34,838 nucleotides of DNA, taken from NCBI GenBank assembly GCA_001586965.3, contig LUCW03002060.1, positions 1 to 34,838 of the forward strand, given 5' to 3'. The translations under genes were made by a program, and so were the position numbers. Below, in pieces: positions 1 through 8,846 of this stretch. This DNA is from Sphaeroforma sirkka (taxonomy: Eukaryota; Opisthokonta; Ichthyosporea; Ichthyophonida). Below the pieces are notes generated by a model. That model worked only from the letters and a program-made list of their open reading frames with translations. It was not told the origin of the DNA and made no database searches. How positions within the stretch are numbered: the first letter of the stretch is position 1; every line of letters starts with the position of its first letter.

Positions 1-222
1 TATCTCAGCGTTCTCCTCCTCAGGAGGGGACGTTGTTCATTTATTAGTAATTATAAACAGTAATCCTAAAATGACTGACTCTTAAATGATGAGTCATTAG
101 TCATGTGCTGTAAAACCAGCAAAACCCTAAAACCCAGTTTATCAGATTATTCTGATAAACTGTAAAACTTGTAATAAACCTAAAATAATCAAATAAATAT
201 AAGTACTTGTATTCTGACCACA
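1..222 (-). repeat. 3' LTR of gypsy copy 1 (runs off window)
   Basis: The LTR starts, in element orientation, with TGTGGTCAGAATA at base 222 and continues to base 1. About 27 bases present in the 5' LTR of this copy (8700 onward) are missing beyond the window edge. It matches the LTRs at 21143-21391 and 29042-29290. A hairpin with CAACGT/ACGTTG arms around a C-rich/G-rich stem lies at about 6-35. Confidence 0.92.
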
Positions 223-236
223 ACCCCCCCCCAAAC
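223..236 (-). promoter_or_regulatory. Polypurine tract of gypsy copy 1
   Basis: Nine G residues (element strand) lie immediately upstream of the TGTGG start of the 3' LTR. This is the expected site for priming plus-strand DNA. Copy 2 has the same tract with six G. Confidence 0.75.
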
Positions 237-298
237 TGAAGCACTGAACAAAGCAGTGTGCCAGTTTCAGAGATGATAAGAATAGCATAGTACCTTAT

Positions 299-459
299 GT
301 GCTGGCATTATCCTCGAGAGCTAGAGCATTGTGCTGGCATTTATCCTCGAGAGCTAGAGCATTGTGCTGGCATTTATCCTCGAGAGCTAGAGCATTGTGC
401 TGGCATTTATCCTCAGAGAGCTAGAGCATTGTGCTGGCATTTTACCTCAGAGAGCTAGA
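299..459. repeat. 33-bp minisatellite A in gypsy 3' UTR
   Basis: There are five tandem copies of a unit of about 33 bp that begins GTGCTGGCATTTATCCTC and ends GAGAGCTAGAGCATT. They start near 299, 331, 364, 397 and 431. Copy 2 has only about three copies at the equivalent place (28872-28972), so copy number has changed since the copies separated. Confidence 0.92.
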
Positions 460-670
460 GGACCCGATGTGTACGTCTCGAGCGACCCGTCGTGTTTGAA
501 TTCTTGAAGCTACTGTTCATCTGTGTCAGCATATAGGAGTTTGGCAAGTACAATATAGGACTGTATTTGTGTCGGAGAAAAACTGCCAGTGGCAGAAACC
601 GTGCAAACCATTAACCCGCTGTTTCAAAACAATGCCCAAGGAGTTGTTTGATTGATTTCGCTGTGTTATA

Positions 671-1118
671 CTTAACCTCGCGAGCTTGAAGCAAGAGTGG
701 CTCATTTAACCTCGCGAGCTTGAGCTGCTGACGATTTTCCCTCGCGAGCTCGAGTGCTAACCGTTTATTCTCATGAGAGTGGCTGGTTTATACTCGGGAG
801 TGAGCGCTGCTTTTTTTATACTCAAGAGCCGAGAGGCTGGTTTATACTCGGGAGCTAGAGTTGCTGGTTTATACTCGGGAGCTAGAGTCGCTGCATACTC
901 AAGAGCTCGAGAGGCTGGTTTATACTCGGGAGCTAGAGTTGCTGGTTTATACTCGGGAGCCAGAGAGCAAGAGCCTCGAGAGGCTGGTTTTATACTCGGG
1001 AGCTAGAGTTGCTGGTTTTATACTCGGGAGCTAGAGTCGCTGCTTTTATACTCAAGAGCTCGAGTGGCTGGTTTATACTCGGGAGCTAGAGTTGCTGGTT
1101 TATGCTCCAGAGCTTGAG
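671..1118. repeat. 27-30 bp minisatellite B in gypsy 3' UTR
   Basis: Roughly sixteen degenerate units carry the core TATACTCGGGAGCTAGAGT, with GCTGGTT spacers. The left part (671-770) has a variant core with CTCGCGAGCTTGAG. The array lies just downstream of pol on the element strand. Copy 2 carries a shorter version of about 215 bp. The open frame across 773-1006 is only the repeat read through and is not a gene. Confidence 0.9.
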
Positions 1119-1138
1119 CTCGATATCCGAGAACAAAG

Positions 1139-4100
1139 TTATATTGAAGATAAAGTATTAGACTTGTGCACGTTGGCGCTTACACGTGTCCGTGTCTGCG
1201 AAGCTTTGTGGTAGGCCGCGATATCGTTGGCATCATCAAAAGCTTCTGCTGTTTCCCACGTTGGTTCGCCTTCTCGCCATCTCACCAGGTATTCTAATTT
1301 CCCCGTCTCATCATTCGTACGATGTGTGATAATATGGCGAAACTCCACCCCTCCTTCGGTCCATAAGTCTTCGTTAATTGGTGGGTCTGTGCGTCTATGC
1401 ACTAAACGGAGGAGTTCCACCCGTACCGGTTTGGTCTTGAATTCTGGTGGGGCGGAACCATCCTTGTTCGCTAACTCGTAGCGTTGGCCGTGTCTAGCTT
1501 TGACTACATATGGTCCAAACAATGGCCGCATAGCCTTCGTTGTTCGGCCTTCTGATCGTACCATGACCACATCTCCTTCGTCGAAATGTACCAAGTCGTG
1601 AGCATGCAGGCGGTCAAATGTCGTCGTAAGCTTGCCTGTATACTTCTTGGTAATGTGGTGGAGGGTCGGCAATATAGTGTCCTGTAACTGGTCTAATCGT
1701 TGTGCCCAGGTGTCATTCGTCATCGGCTGAGAATCCGGTAACTCGTCCGTGAAATCGGCGAACGGAACATGGCGGCGGCCAAAGTACACGCTAAACGGTG
1801 CACTCTTATGGCGACGGGATATCCGAAGGTTCTGGTATAGCATCGTAAACGGAAGGCGTTCGTCCCATCGAAGGGGAACTGCCTCACAGCATTGTCGAAT
1901 AGAACGTGTAATCTCCTTGTGACGTCGTTCTGCCGCGCCCAGCACTTGGGGTCGATATGGTGGAGACACCTTATGTAGCATCCCCACTTCCTGGACCAGA
2001 AGCTCCACTAACTTGTTGGTGAACTCCTTCCCCATGTCTGTTTGATTTTACGGGGAAACCATGTTCGCCAAAAAAATCTCTATGAGTGTCTGTGTCGTGG
2101 TTTCCTTTGTCTTGTCCGGTGTGGCTCGAAGGATAGAATAGCCTGTGGCGATGTCTAAGACGTGAAGAATATAATTGTTCTTGCGTCTGGACTCCAGTGG
2201 CATCGGGATGTAGTCCACTTGAATATGGTCCCACGGGTAGCGTGCATCGATGCTAATCATCGGGTGGAAACCTTTACGAAGTGTGTCCTGTCCCAAACAT
2301 GTGCCACATTGCCGCTTAACTTCTGTGGCTAACTCAAGTGCCCCTGGCCAAACGTGACCGTTCTGACGAAGTTGTTGGACTGTGTCCGCCGCCCCATGAT
2401 GTCCTTGTTCGTGTTGCGCTTGCGTGAGTTGCGTACGACGCTGTTTCTCCGCCGGACTCGCTTGTGCAAACGCCGGTTGACCCTCTGCATCTGCCAGTGC
2501 CACTGAGATTTCTCGCGCTGTGTCTAAGCACATGACATATTTTGTATGCTTTGGTTCTGCAAAACCAAGTCGCTGTGAAAACAGCGGGTCCAGTTTGAAT
2601 CCATTGGGAGGACCCACCCGTGCTACTACGGTATGACCCCATGGTGTCTTCTTCCACATGCGTACTTAGCGTACTTGAGGAACGTGTGTGGTGTCCGTGG
2701 TACCAGCACCGGTTCTGTCTGCAATAACTGCTTGAACAGGTCGAACCATGGTGCTCTTGGTACCCATGGTAGACATACTGTGGCCCGTGCGCCGTCGGCT
2801 CGTATCTTGCGTAACATCCTGTGTATCTGTCCCCAAGGCGGGTTCATCCATCCATCGACTATCGACCAGTCGTGGGCAAACGCTCCTTCCCCATCATCCT
2901 TCGTCCAGAACCGAGGAAGCTGAGCGTTGGTTGGGTCCGCAAATACATCTATGTCATTCGGTCCAAAGTGTTGTTGCGCTTGTTCAAAGTAACTAGGGAA
3001 TAACTGCCAGCCGTCGGTATACATTATTTCGAGTTCGTCCTGCTCCGCTGTCCCCTCGTGTACTCTACTTAACATGTCCGGGAGCACATTTGACTCTCCT
3101 GGTATATGCGATATGGTAAAGTTGAATGGCGCGATGATATGATGCCATCTCTGAAGCATCGGATTAAGCTTGAGCTGTGTGTTCATATATACAAGGGCCT
3201 TGTGGTCCGTGAAGACCGCAAACCGTTGCCCATCCAAGTATTCCCTGAAATGTGTCAGTCCATATACCAATGCCAGTAACTCCTTCATAGGTGTGGCGTA
3301 GTTCTGTTGCGCATGGTTCAGAGTCTTACTAAAGAACATTAAGTAATGTTTCTTACCGTTGACCCATTGGAATAGCGCTCCCCTAAACCGTAATCGCTAG
3401 CGTCGGTTTCCAAGTTCAGAGGAATGCCGTCGACCGGAAAGTGTAACGCCACAGCATTCACCACTGCGTCTTTCATTGCCTGCCACGCCTGTGCATGTCT
3501 CTCCTCCCAACGATCACCTATCAACTCCTTTGGTTTGAGTTTGCAAAATTCGCGCAAGGGTGCAACCGTGTTCGCGAAATTAGGCAGATGTTCGTGGAGG
3601 TAATTTGCTAAACCCAACGCCGAGGCTATATCTTTGTATCGTTGTGGTGTGGGCCAGTCGATCAGCTTGGCCTGCTTTTCATGGTCAATGTCAATGCCTT
3701 GTGCCGATACTTTCTTCCCTAGGATCATGACTTCGGAGATAGCGAAGTGGCACTTGGCAGGGTTAAGCTTTAAAACTGTGGTATGTTAAGCGTTGTATCA
3801 CCTTCTGCACCGTCCTAACGTGTTCGTCATAACCGTCACTGGCGATAACTATGTCATCGATATAGTGGTGAACCGGTAAGCCATCAAGTATTGTACTCAA
3901 GGTACGTTGAAACTGCTGCGTGAGTACATGAAGACCGAACGGTGCTGATGTGAACGAGTACTGATAACGTTCGTGTGTAAAACTAAATAAGTATTGTGAG
4001 TCTGGATGGATGGGCAGCCTGTGGTATGCAGCCGATATGTCCAGCGTCGTGTAGTACTTCTTACTCTTGAGGCGAGATATGAGTTCGTTGACCTTGGGGA

Positions 4101-4959
4101 TCAGGAACTGGTCACCAGGAATAAGCGCGTTAACGGCACGCATGTCTAAACACACGCGTACCTTCTTGACGTTGCCTTCCGCATCGAATGTCGGTACCGC
4201 AAGGAGAGGAAGATTAACAGTCGTTGGTGTCGTTCGTTTCGTGATCACCAAATCCGTCAACCACTTCTTCACTTGTTCATCCACATAGGGGAGCCATCGA
4301 TCGGATACGAAGTTACGCGCCGATCGCCGCATCTGCAACGCTTGTTCATGGGTTACTGGGATGGTTACCTCACTCCCTTCCAGACGACAGCGCGCGTTGT
4401 CGGCAATTTTCGCATTGGCTTCCAAATCCTGTGCCAACCGTTCGCGTACATCGACGGGTTCCGTCGTGTTAGGTGCCTGTCGGCGTGGTATGGGTTCGAG
4501 GAGCTCTTCTAGTTCTGTGGGGTCTATTGGTGCAAGTGGCGATTGGATACCGCCTATGTATAGGCCCAAGCCTTTCAACATATCTTGCCCCACTATAACA
4601 TCTATACCCGTCGGCAAGTTCATCAATTCTAATGAACCGTCGATAATTCTGGTGGTACCGTACCTTATAGGTACCACTTCCGTCGTCCCCAGTCGAGGAG
4701 TTCGCACCGCCTTGTCAGCTAAATATATAAATGACCCAGGTGGTGCCGGAGTTATTGGTCGGCCAAGGAGGTCTGCGGATGTCTGTGAGATACAACTTCT
4801 ATTTGCTCCCGTGTCTATCAAGGCTTTGAACGTACGTCCGTTGATTTGTACTTGAATATAGACTCGGTTGTCTGACGTCAGCAATGGGTCTTGTATTGCC
4901 ATCACTGCTCCAATCGTGGTAACAAATATGAAGCTCCTATCCGACTCAGACACCCTCAC
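1139..4959 (-). pseudogene. pol: Pro-pol of gypsy copy 1, frameshifted
   Basis: This is a retrotransposon polyprotein: aspartic protease (DTGA motif), reverse transcriptase (YIDDIV), RNase H, a methyltransferase-like segment with NPPW, zinc-binding plus DDE integrase, a GPY module and a C-terminal chromodomain. It is colinear with the intact frame in copy 2. Compared with that copy the frame breaks near 3770 (one extra A in an A run, just after the RT palm), near 3385 (one G lost from a G run in RNase H), near 2655 (two extra bases after the methyltransferase-like segment), near 2055-2075 (extra T bases plus a lost C, in the integrase core) and near 1185 (two extra bases at the very C-terminus). 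All the pieces still read well, so the breaks are recent or are sequencing errors. Confidence 0.9.
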
Positions 4960-4962
4960 CTC

Positions 4963-7203
4963 TCATGCATGATCGGCTACCGACTCCCACGTGTCATAGG
5001 TGTGGTTTGGTGGTGACGTCATGTGCTCGAAGTCTTCGTAAAGGATCGTGTTGATATGAATCTCTGTAGCTTCCGATGGTGGAGCCAAGTCTTCGTCCTG
5101 TGTAATCGCATTCACCTGTACTTGAGGCGTCGGACGTATTGTAACTACGTCTCTAGTCTGGATGTATTCTGCCCCTGTCCTGCGGTTGACGTTGTGGACG
5201 GTCTGTGTACCGATTGTACGTCCCTCAAAGGACGGTTGTTGTCGTATAGCCTTGCCCGACCCTCTGCGCTCACCGCTTGCGACGCCCTGAAATGATGACA
5301 CCGTGGATGTGCCTACCACCTGGTGGCGCCTGTGCCTGGCACCCCGCACAAGTCGTTGGTACCGTAGGTTGGGGCCGTTGAGTCCAATTCTGCGTTTGTC
5401 GTCTACTCGTCTGTAGGTTGGGGCGGCTATTGGTGGTCGCGACTTCCATTGGTCGTCGGGCCCTCGCGGTTGTTGCGACCCTGGAAACGTGCTGCCGTAC
5501 GTTGCTGTGCATCCTGAATGTCAGGGCTCAACAGCTGTATAAGCTCGTGTGTCTCCATCAGTTGCCATTTGGGATGCAACTGTAGAGTACGTTCATACGT
5601 ACGGCCGTTGAGAGCTTCTTCTAACAGTTGTACAATGCAGTGGTTCACTAAATTCTGTTGGAAGTCGGCATCTGTCTGGCACCGTTCACGTGCCCTCCTG
5701 TGGTTCTCCATGAGCTGTGTCATTTGTTCCATAAGAGGAGTGTGCATGTTCCGACTTTGGCCCTTGGCTAACTTGCGAAACGCGGGATCGACAGTGGCTT
5801 GTGTTTCGTGCGAACAGATCTGTTCGATCTGTAGTTGAGGTGTGCATGTCTTCAACCGTTCAGAGTTGTCGCGGATGTAGTCCAGCGTTGACTTCTCCGC
5901 CTTGAAGTAAGATAGTACTTATGAAACCATGTAAGGTTCCAACTCTCGTCCAGCCCTGCGATTTGTGCGTTCTTGAACGCCTCGAGGAGAGCCCCTCTTG
6001 TGTCCCGTTCCATGATATCATGTAGGTAGTATCTGTTCGACGGCCAATCAGGCCACGTACGTGGTGAAGGTACGGGACGCTTCTCTACCGGTCGGGACTC
6101 TAATGTAGCTCGAAGTGTCTCAATCACGCCCCGAAGAGCTTCAGCTCGAGCCGTGTTATTCTCCTCGATTGCTTGGCATAGCTCGTCACTTAACTGTAGT
6201 ATCCGTGCGTGTAGCGCCTGTCGCCTTTTCTCGATACTAGCCGGTGTGGGCGGAGGCACTGTTGTCTCCTTCTCTTGTCGTTTATGTGTCTGTACATATT
6301 CACTGGGCGCTTCTTTCTCGCCCCACTGACGTTGCTGTTGTTGGCGCAGGTTCGTACTTAATCGGTCCTGTCTATTCTTCACCGCCTGCTTACCTTGAGG
6401 ATTCTGTCTGGCTAATACTTGTTCATGTGCGAACTCTTGAAAAGTTGGTGTGTTCTCACTGGCAGACAGAGTATCATCCTCCTCGGTTGAACTGTCCTCT
6501 GACCCTGGTGATTTGTACCCAAGTCCATAAAACGGACGCTCACAGCCTTGAATTCGGAAGGTAGGGTTGTCTTCGTCCTCTGGTACTGCCTGTACCCGTT
6601 CGTGTGCGTCAGAAGAACTCTCCTTAGCGGCCGGCCCTATTGTAGTTCGTCCGGCGTTTATGCGCTGTAACCTCTGTTCGTATTTTTCAAAGAGAGACTG
6701 CTGTTGTGTCATCAGCTCCGTGAGTTTCTGAGCTGACGATTGTTCCCGTGCCGTTTCCTTGTTGTTGGTACGGTTCCGGTGACGCTTCCGCTTGTTAGGT
6801 GGGAGGCGTGGTGGGTCATTACTGGGAAATAAGGCCCCTGGAGTATCCTGAGACGAACGAGGGGACAGCCCTTCACTGGCTACCTGTTCACCAATAAAAG
6901 TCTGACTACTGTCCGCACGCAGGTGGGTACTTCCTTGGTCTCACCCTCGAATATGACATCCTCGTCAGATTGTGCAGGTCCATTTTTTTTGTTTGCTGTT
7001 GGTGGCTGCTTGTCGTCCGCGGAAATAATGTGTGGAGCCCAAGATGTGTCTGTTGTTGCCCCTCCAGTGCCTGACCTGAGTGCGGAGCGGAGCGTTCCGT
7101 ATGGGACTGACGACGTTTAGTTCCACGTCGGTCGATATCATCTTCCTTGCGGCGCTCAGGATTCAAGAGTTGCTGTCTACGACTTTGGCGCGGGGTAGGA
7201 CAT
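4963..7203 (-). pseudogene. gag: Gag of gypsy copy 1, frameshifted
   Basis: This is the nucleocapsid/capsid precursor. The likely start is the ATG at 7203-7201 (MSYPAP), because family 2 gag starts with the similar MPMRPAP. The frame is broken soon after. A long charged, Q-rich segment (5852-6712) contains RTWPDWP and a DTRGALLEAFKNAQ-type capsid block that is shared with family 2. One base is lost near 5920 and two near 5440 relative to copy 2. A C-x2-C pair (TCAGC) at about 5340 marks the degenerate zinc knuckle. From there the frame that joins pro-pol is +1 to the gag frame. The last block (4963-5349) is in the pol frame and ends in TGA four bases before the pol open frame. Confidence 0.8.
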
Positions 7204-8336
7204 GGTTGGTGAGTTGTTTGTCAATGGAGAACTAGAAATGTGTGCGAATGAACTGATAGAGTACTGAATATAAATATCCATTTTCTATTAAATTTCATCC
7301 TTCAAACACATAACGTCTCGACATCGATCTCCGAGGAACTCGTGGGTTCCCTCGTGACTGTTTTATTTCCTACACTAACATAAGTAGTGTGGATAGTCTA
7401 TATACTCTAACACTACCAGCTGTCTTACTCTTCATCCCACAATAACATATGGTTGAGTGCCTCATTAGTCGGAGCCACTTCTTGTTCTACTCCTCGCCAG
7501 CTCTTACTCCGGCCTAATGACGGCCTATTCGCAGGACCCTGTTGGGAACTTCCCTCATCGCTCCTCTTTTACTCTTCTTACCGTGTGATGTCCTTGTCAT
7601 GTGCTGTTGCGGTTGTTGGAATATGCTTCTTGATCTAAGAACGATTGCTCGTTATTGCACTCCTAAACTAAGCTGCCGTCAACCACACCTTCTGTGCATA
7701 CTGTTGATCCTCTCCGTTGACCTGATTTATCTGGAAGTTCTAGTGATTTGAGTGTGTTCGCATATCATTTTCACAATTTAACCTTGTATTTACTTGCATC
7801 GTTCGTGTTATGTGTGCCCCCCACCCTTATATGCTCCTAATAACTCACAGGTGCTTACTTGTGTCTCTGTATGCTTCCTAATATCCCATTCTGTGAAAAC
7901 TTTTGTAAAATAATGCTTTGCTGATTCTTTGCGTCATCTTAAGTCTTTTCTAAAACCGAGTCGGTACTAACCATGTACATCTAACCCTTTTAGAATCTGA
8001 CTCCTACCTACTGTGGATCCAAAGAACTGTCTTCATTCCATTTCCTATTACTTATCATATCTGCTCACGTTCTGAAGCTATGTAGTCATCTAATATCTAA
8101 TATCGATTTCTTTTACCTTGTCCCATTCTGAAAACAAGTCCTTGCCGCTACCTGCGTCATCGTACTAACCGAGTCGGTACTAACCATGTACATCTCCCAT
8201 CTCTACTACACTACTGTGGATCCTAAAGAACTTTCTTCTAACAACTTCTTAAATACAATTTAAGCTCATTAGCTTGCAATTCGATTTGTACTTGTCTCAC
8301 ACTGAAAACAACCTTCCTACCTGTACTCACACATGA

Positions 8337-8564
8337 CTACTTATCTGTGGATTCTGACTGATTGTCTGATTTCGTCATTTGATCGTCGTGAGACTTTCCT
8401 TGTTGACCCTGGTTAATGTTCTGCTTGATTGGAATGTTCGCTCTTCGGTTCACTCGTATTAGTAGATTCTTTTCTTCATCCTCGTCGTCACACGTCGTTA
8501 ATCCATCGTTCAATTCAACGTTATAATCTACGGATAATCTAAATCGTTCAATTTGATGCGACAT
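8337..8564 (-). CDS. Small acidic leader ORF of gypsy copy 1
   Basis: This 75-codon frame starts about 135 nt downstream of the 5' LTR. The product would be hydrophilic, with an acidic cluster (CDDEDEEK) and an S/Q/D-rich tail. It has no recognisable domain. The equivalent frame in copy 2 is destroyed by indels, which argues against strong constraint. A third-family LTR fragment at 14310-14385 is also followed, about 120 nt later, by a 73-codon acidic S/E-rich ORF. The position, if not the sequence, therefore recurs. It could be an upstream ORF affecting gag translation, or a first gag exon: copy 2 reads CACAG followed by GTAGG at its end, which resembles a splice donor. Function unknown. Confidence 0.35.
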   Translation of the reverse strand: MSHQIERFRLSVDYNVELNDGLTTCDDEDEEKNLLIRVNRRANIPIKQNINQGQQGKSHDDQMTKSDNQSESTDK

Positions 8565-8654
8565 TCTCTGTTCGCATTGTTTTCAATTGTTATACTTATA
8601 AAAAAAAAAATATGTGCCAGCTACTGACTAATTCATATTCTGTAGCTTTCTCTG

Positions 8655-8668
8655 TAATTACTAATAAA
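8655..8668 (-). promoter_or_regulatory. Possible self-primer-binding segment of gypsy copy 1
   Basis: The 14 bases TTTATTAGTAATTA (element strand), about 30 nt inside the 5' LTR end, are the exact complement of TAATTACTAATAAA within the LTR (8763-8776). No TGG-type tRNA primer site is visible after the LTR. Tf1/sushi chromoviruses are known to prime from their own mRNA 5' end. This match would fit that mechanism, but the offset from the LTR is unusual. Confidence 0.3.
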
Positions 8669-8699
8669 CTAACAACTTCTATGGTAAGTTAAAAAAATG

Positions 8700-8846
8700 T
8701 AGTAAGTATACGCGAGATAACTGTATCTCAACGTTCTCCTCCTCAGGAGGGGACGTTGTTCATTTATTAGTAATTATAAACAGTAATCCTAAAATGACTG
8801 ACTCTTAAATGAGTCATTAGTCATGTGCTGTAAAACCAGCAAAACC
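8700..8846 (-). repeat. Truncated 5' LTR of gypsy copy 1
   Basis: This matches the other family 1 LTRs from their inner end back to GGTTTTGCTGG, then stops abruptly at about 8846. About 100 bp of the outer LTR half (starting TGTGGTCAG) is missing and is replaced by family 2 gag sequence. The promoter-side half of this LTR is therefore gone. The exact inner edge is uncertain by two bases, because a CA at 8698-8699 could belong to the LTR. Confidence 0.88.

Larger units (their letters stand above)
7204..8699 (-). other. Leader / 5' UTR of gypsy copy 1
   Basis: About 1.5 kb separates the 5' LTR from the first gag ATG. It aligns with 21392-22755 of copy 2. It contains two degenerate copies of one block, at about 7957-8045 and 8166-8240, both with ACCGAGTCGGTACTAACCATG followed later by CTGTGGATCC and AAAGAACT. 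The only supported frame is the small acidic ORF at 8337-8564. The part nearest gag (7204-7424) has no clear coding signal. Confidence 0.7.
1..8846 (-). mobile_element. Ty3/gypsy chromovirus, family 1 copy 1 (decayed)
   Basis: This is an LTR retrotransposon read on the minus strand. In element order it has a 5' LTR (truncated, 8700-8846), a leader of about 1.5 kb, gag, pro-pol ending in a chromodomain, a 3' UTR with two minisatellites, a G-rich polypurine tract and a 3' LTR that leaves the window at base 1. It is nearly the same at nucleotide level as copy 2 at 21143-29290, which lies in the opposite orientation. Its gag and pol carry many small indels relative to copy 2, mostly in homopolymers, so it looks non-autonomous unless those are assembly errors. 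It keeps about 550 bp at the gag start that copy 2 lacks. Target-site duplications cannot be assessed because one end is off the window and the other LTR is cut. Confidence 0.93.

Noticed and set aside
299..459. CRISPR-like regular repeats
   Set aside because: Units are directly adjacent without unique spacers, and lie in a eukaryotic retrotransposon 3' UTR.
773..1006. 77-codon ORF with repeated AGLYSGARV
   Set aside because: It is the minisatellite read in one frame; there is no such frame in copy 2.
4361..4855. 164-codon plus-strand ORF
   Set aside because: It is antisense to the protease/RT start of gypsy copy 1, and the mirrored ORF occurs in copy 2 only because the DNA is the same.
7453..7751. 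Short plus-strand ORFs in the gypsy leader
   Set aside because: They are antisense to the element, not conserved in frame in copy 2, and have no motif.
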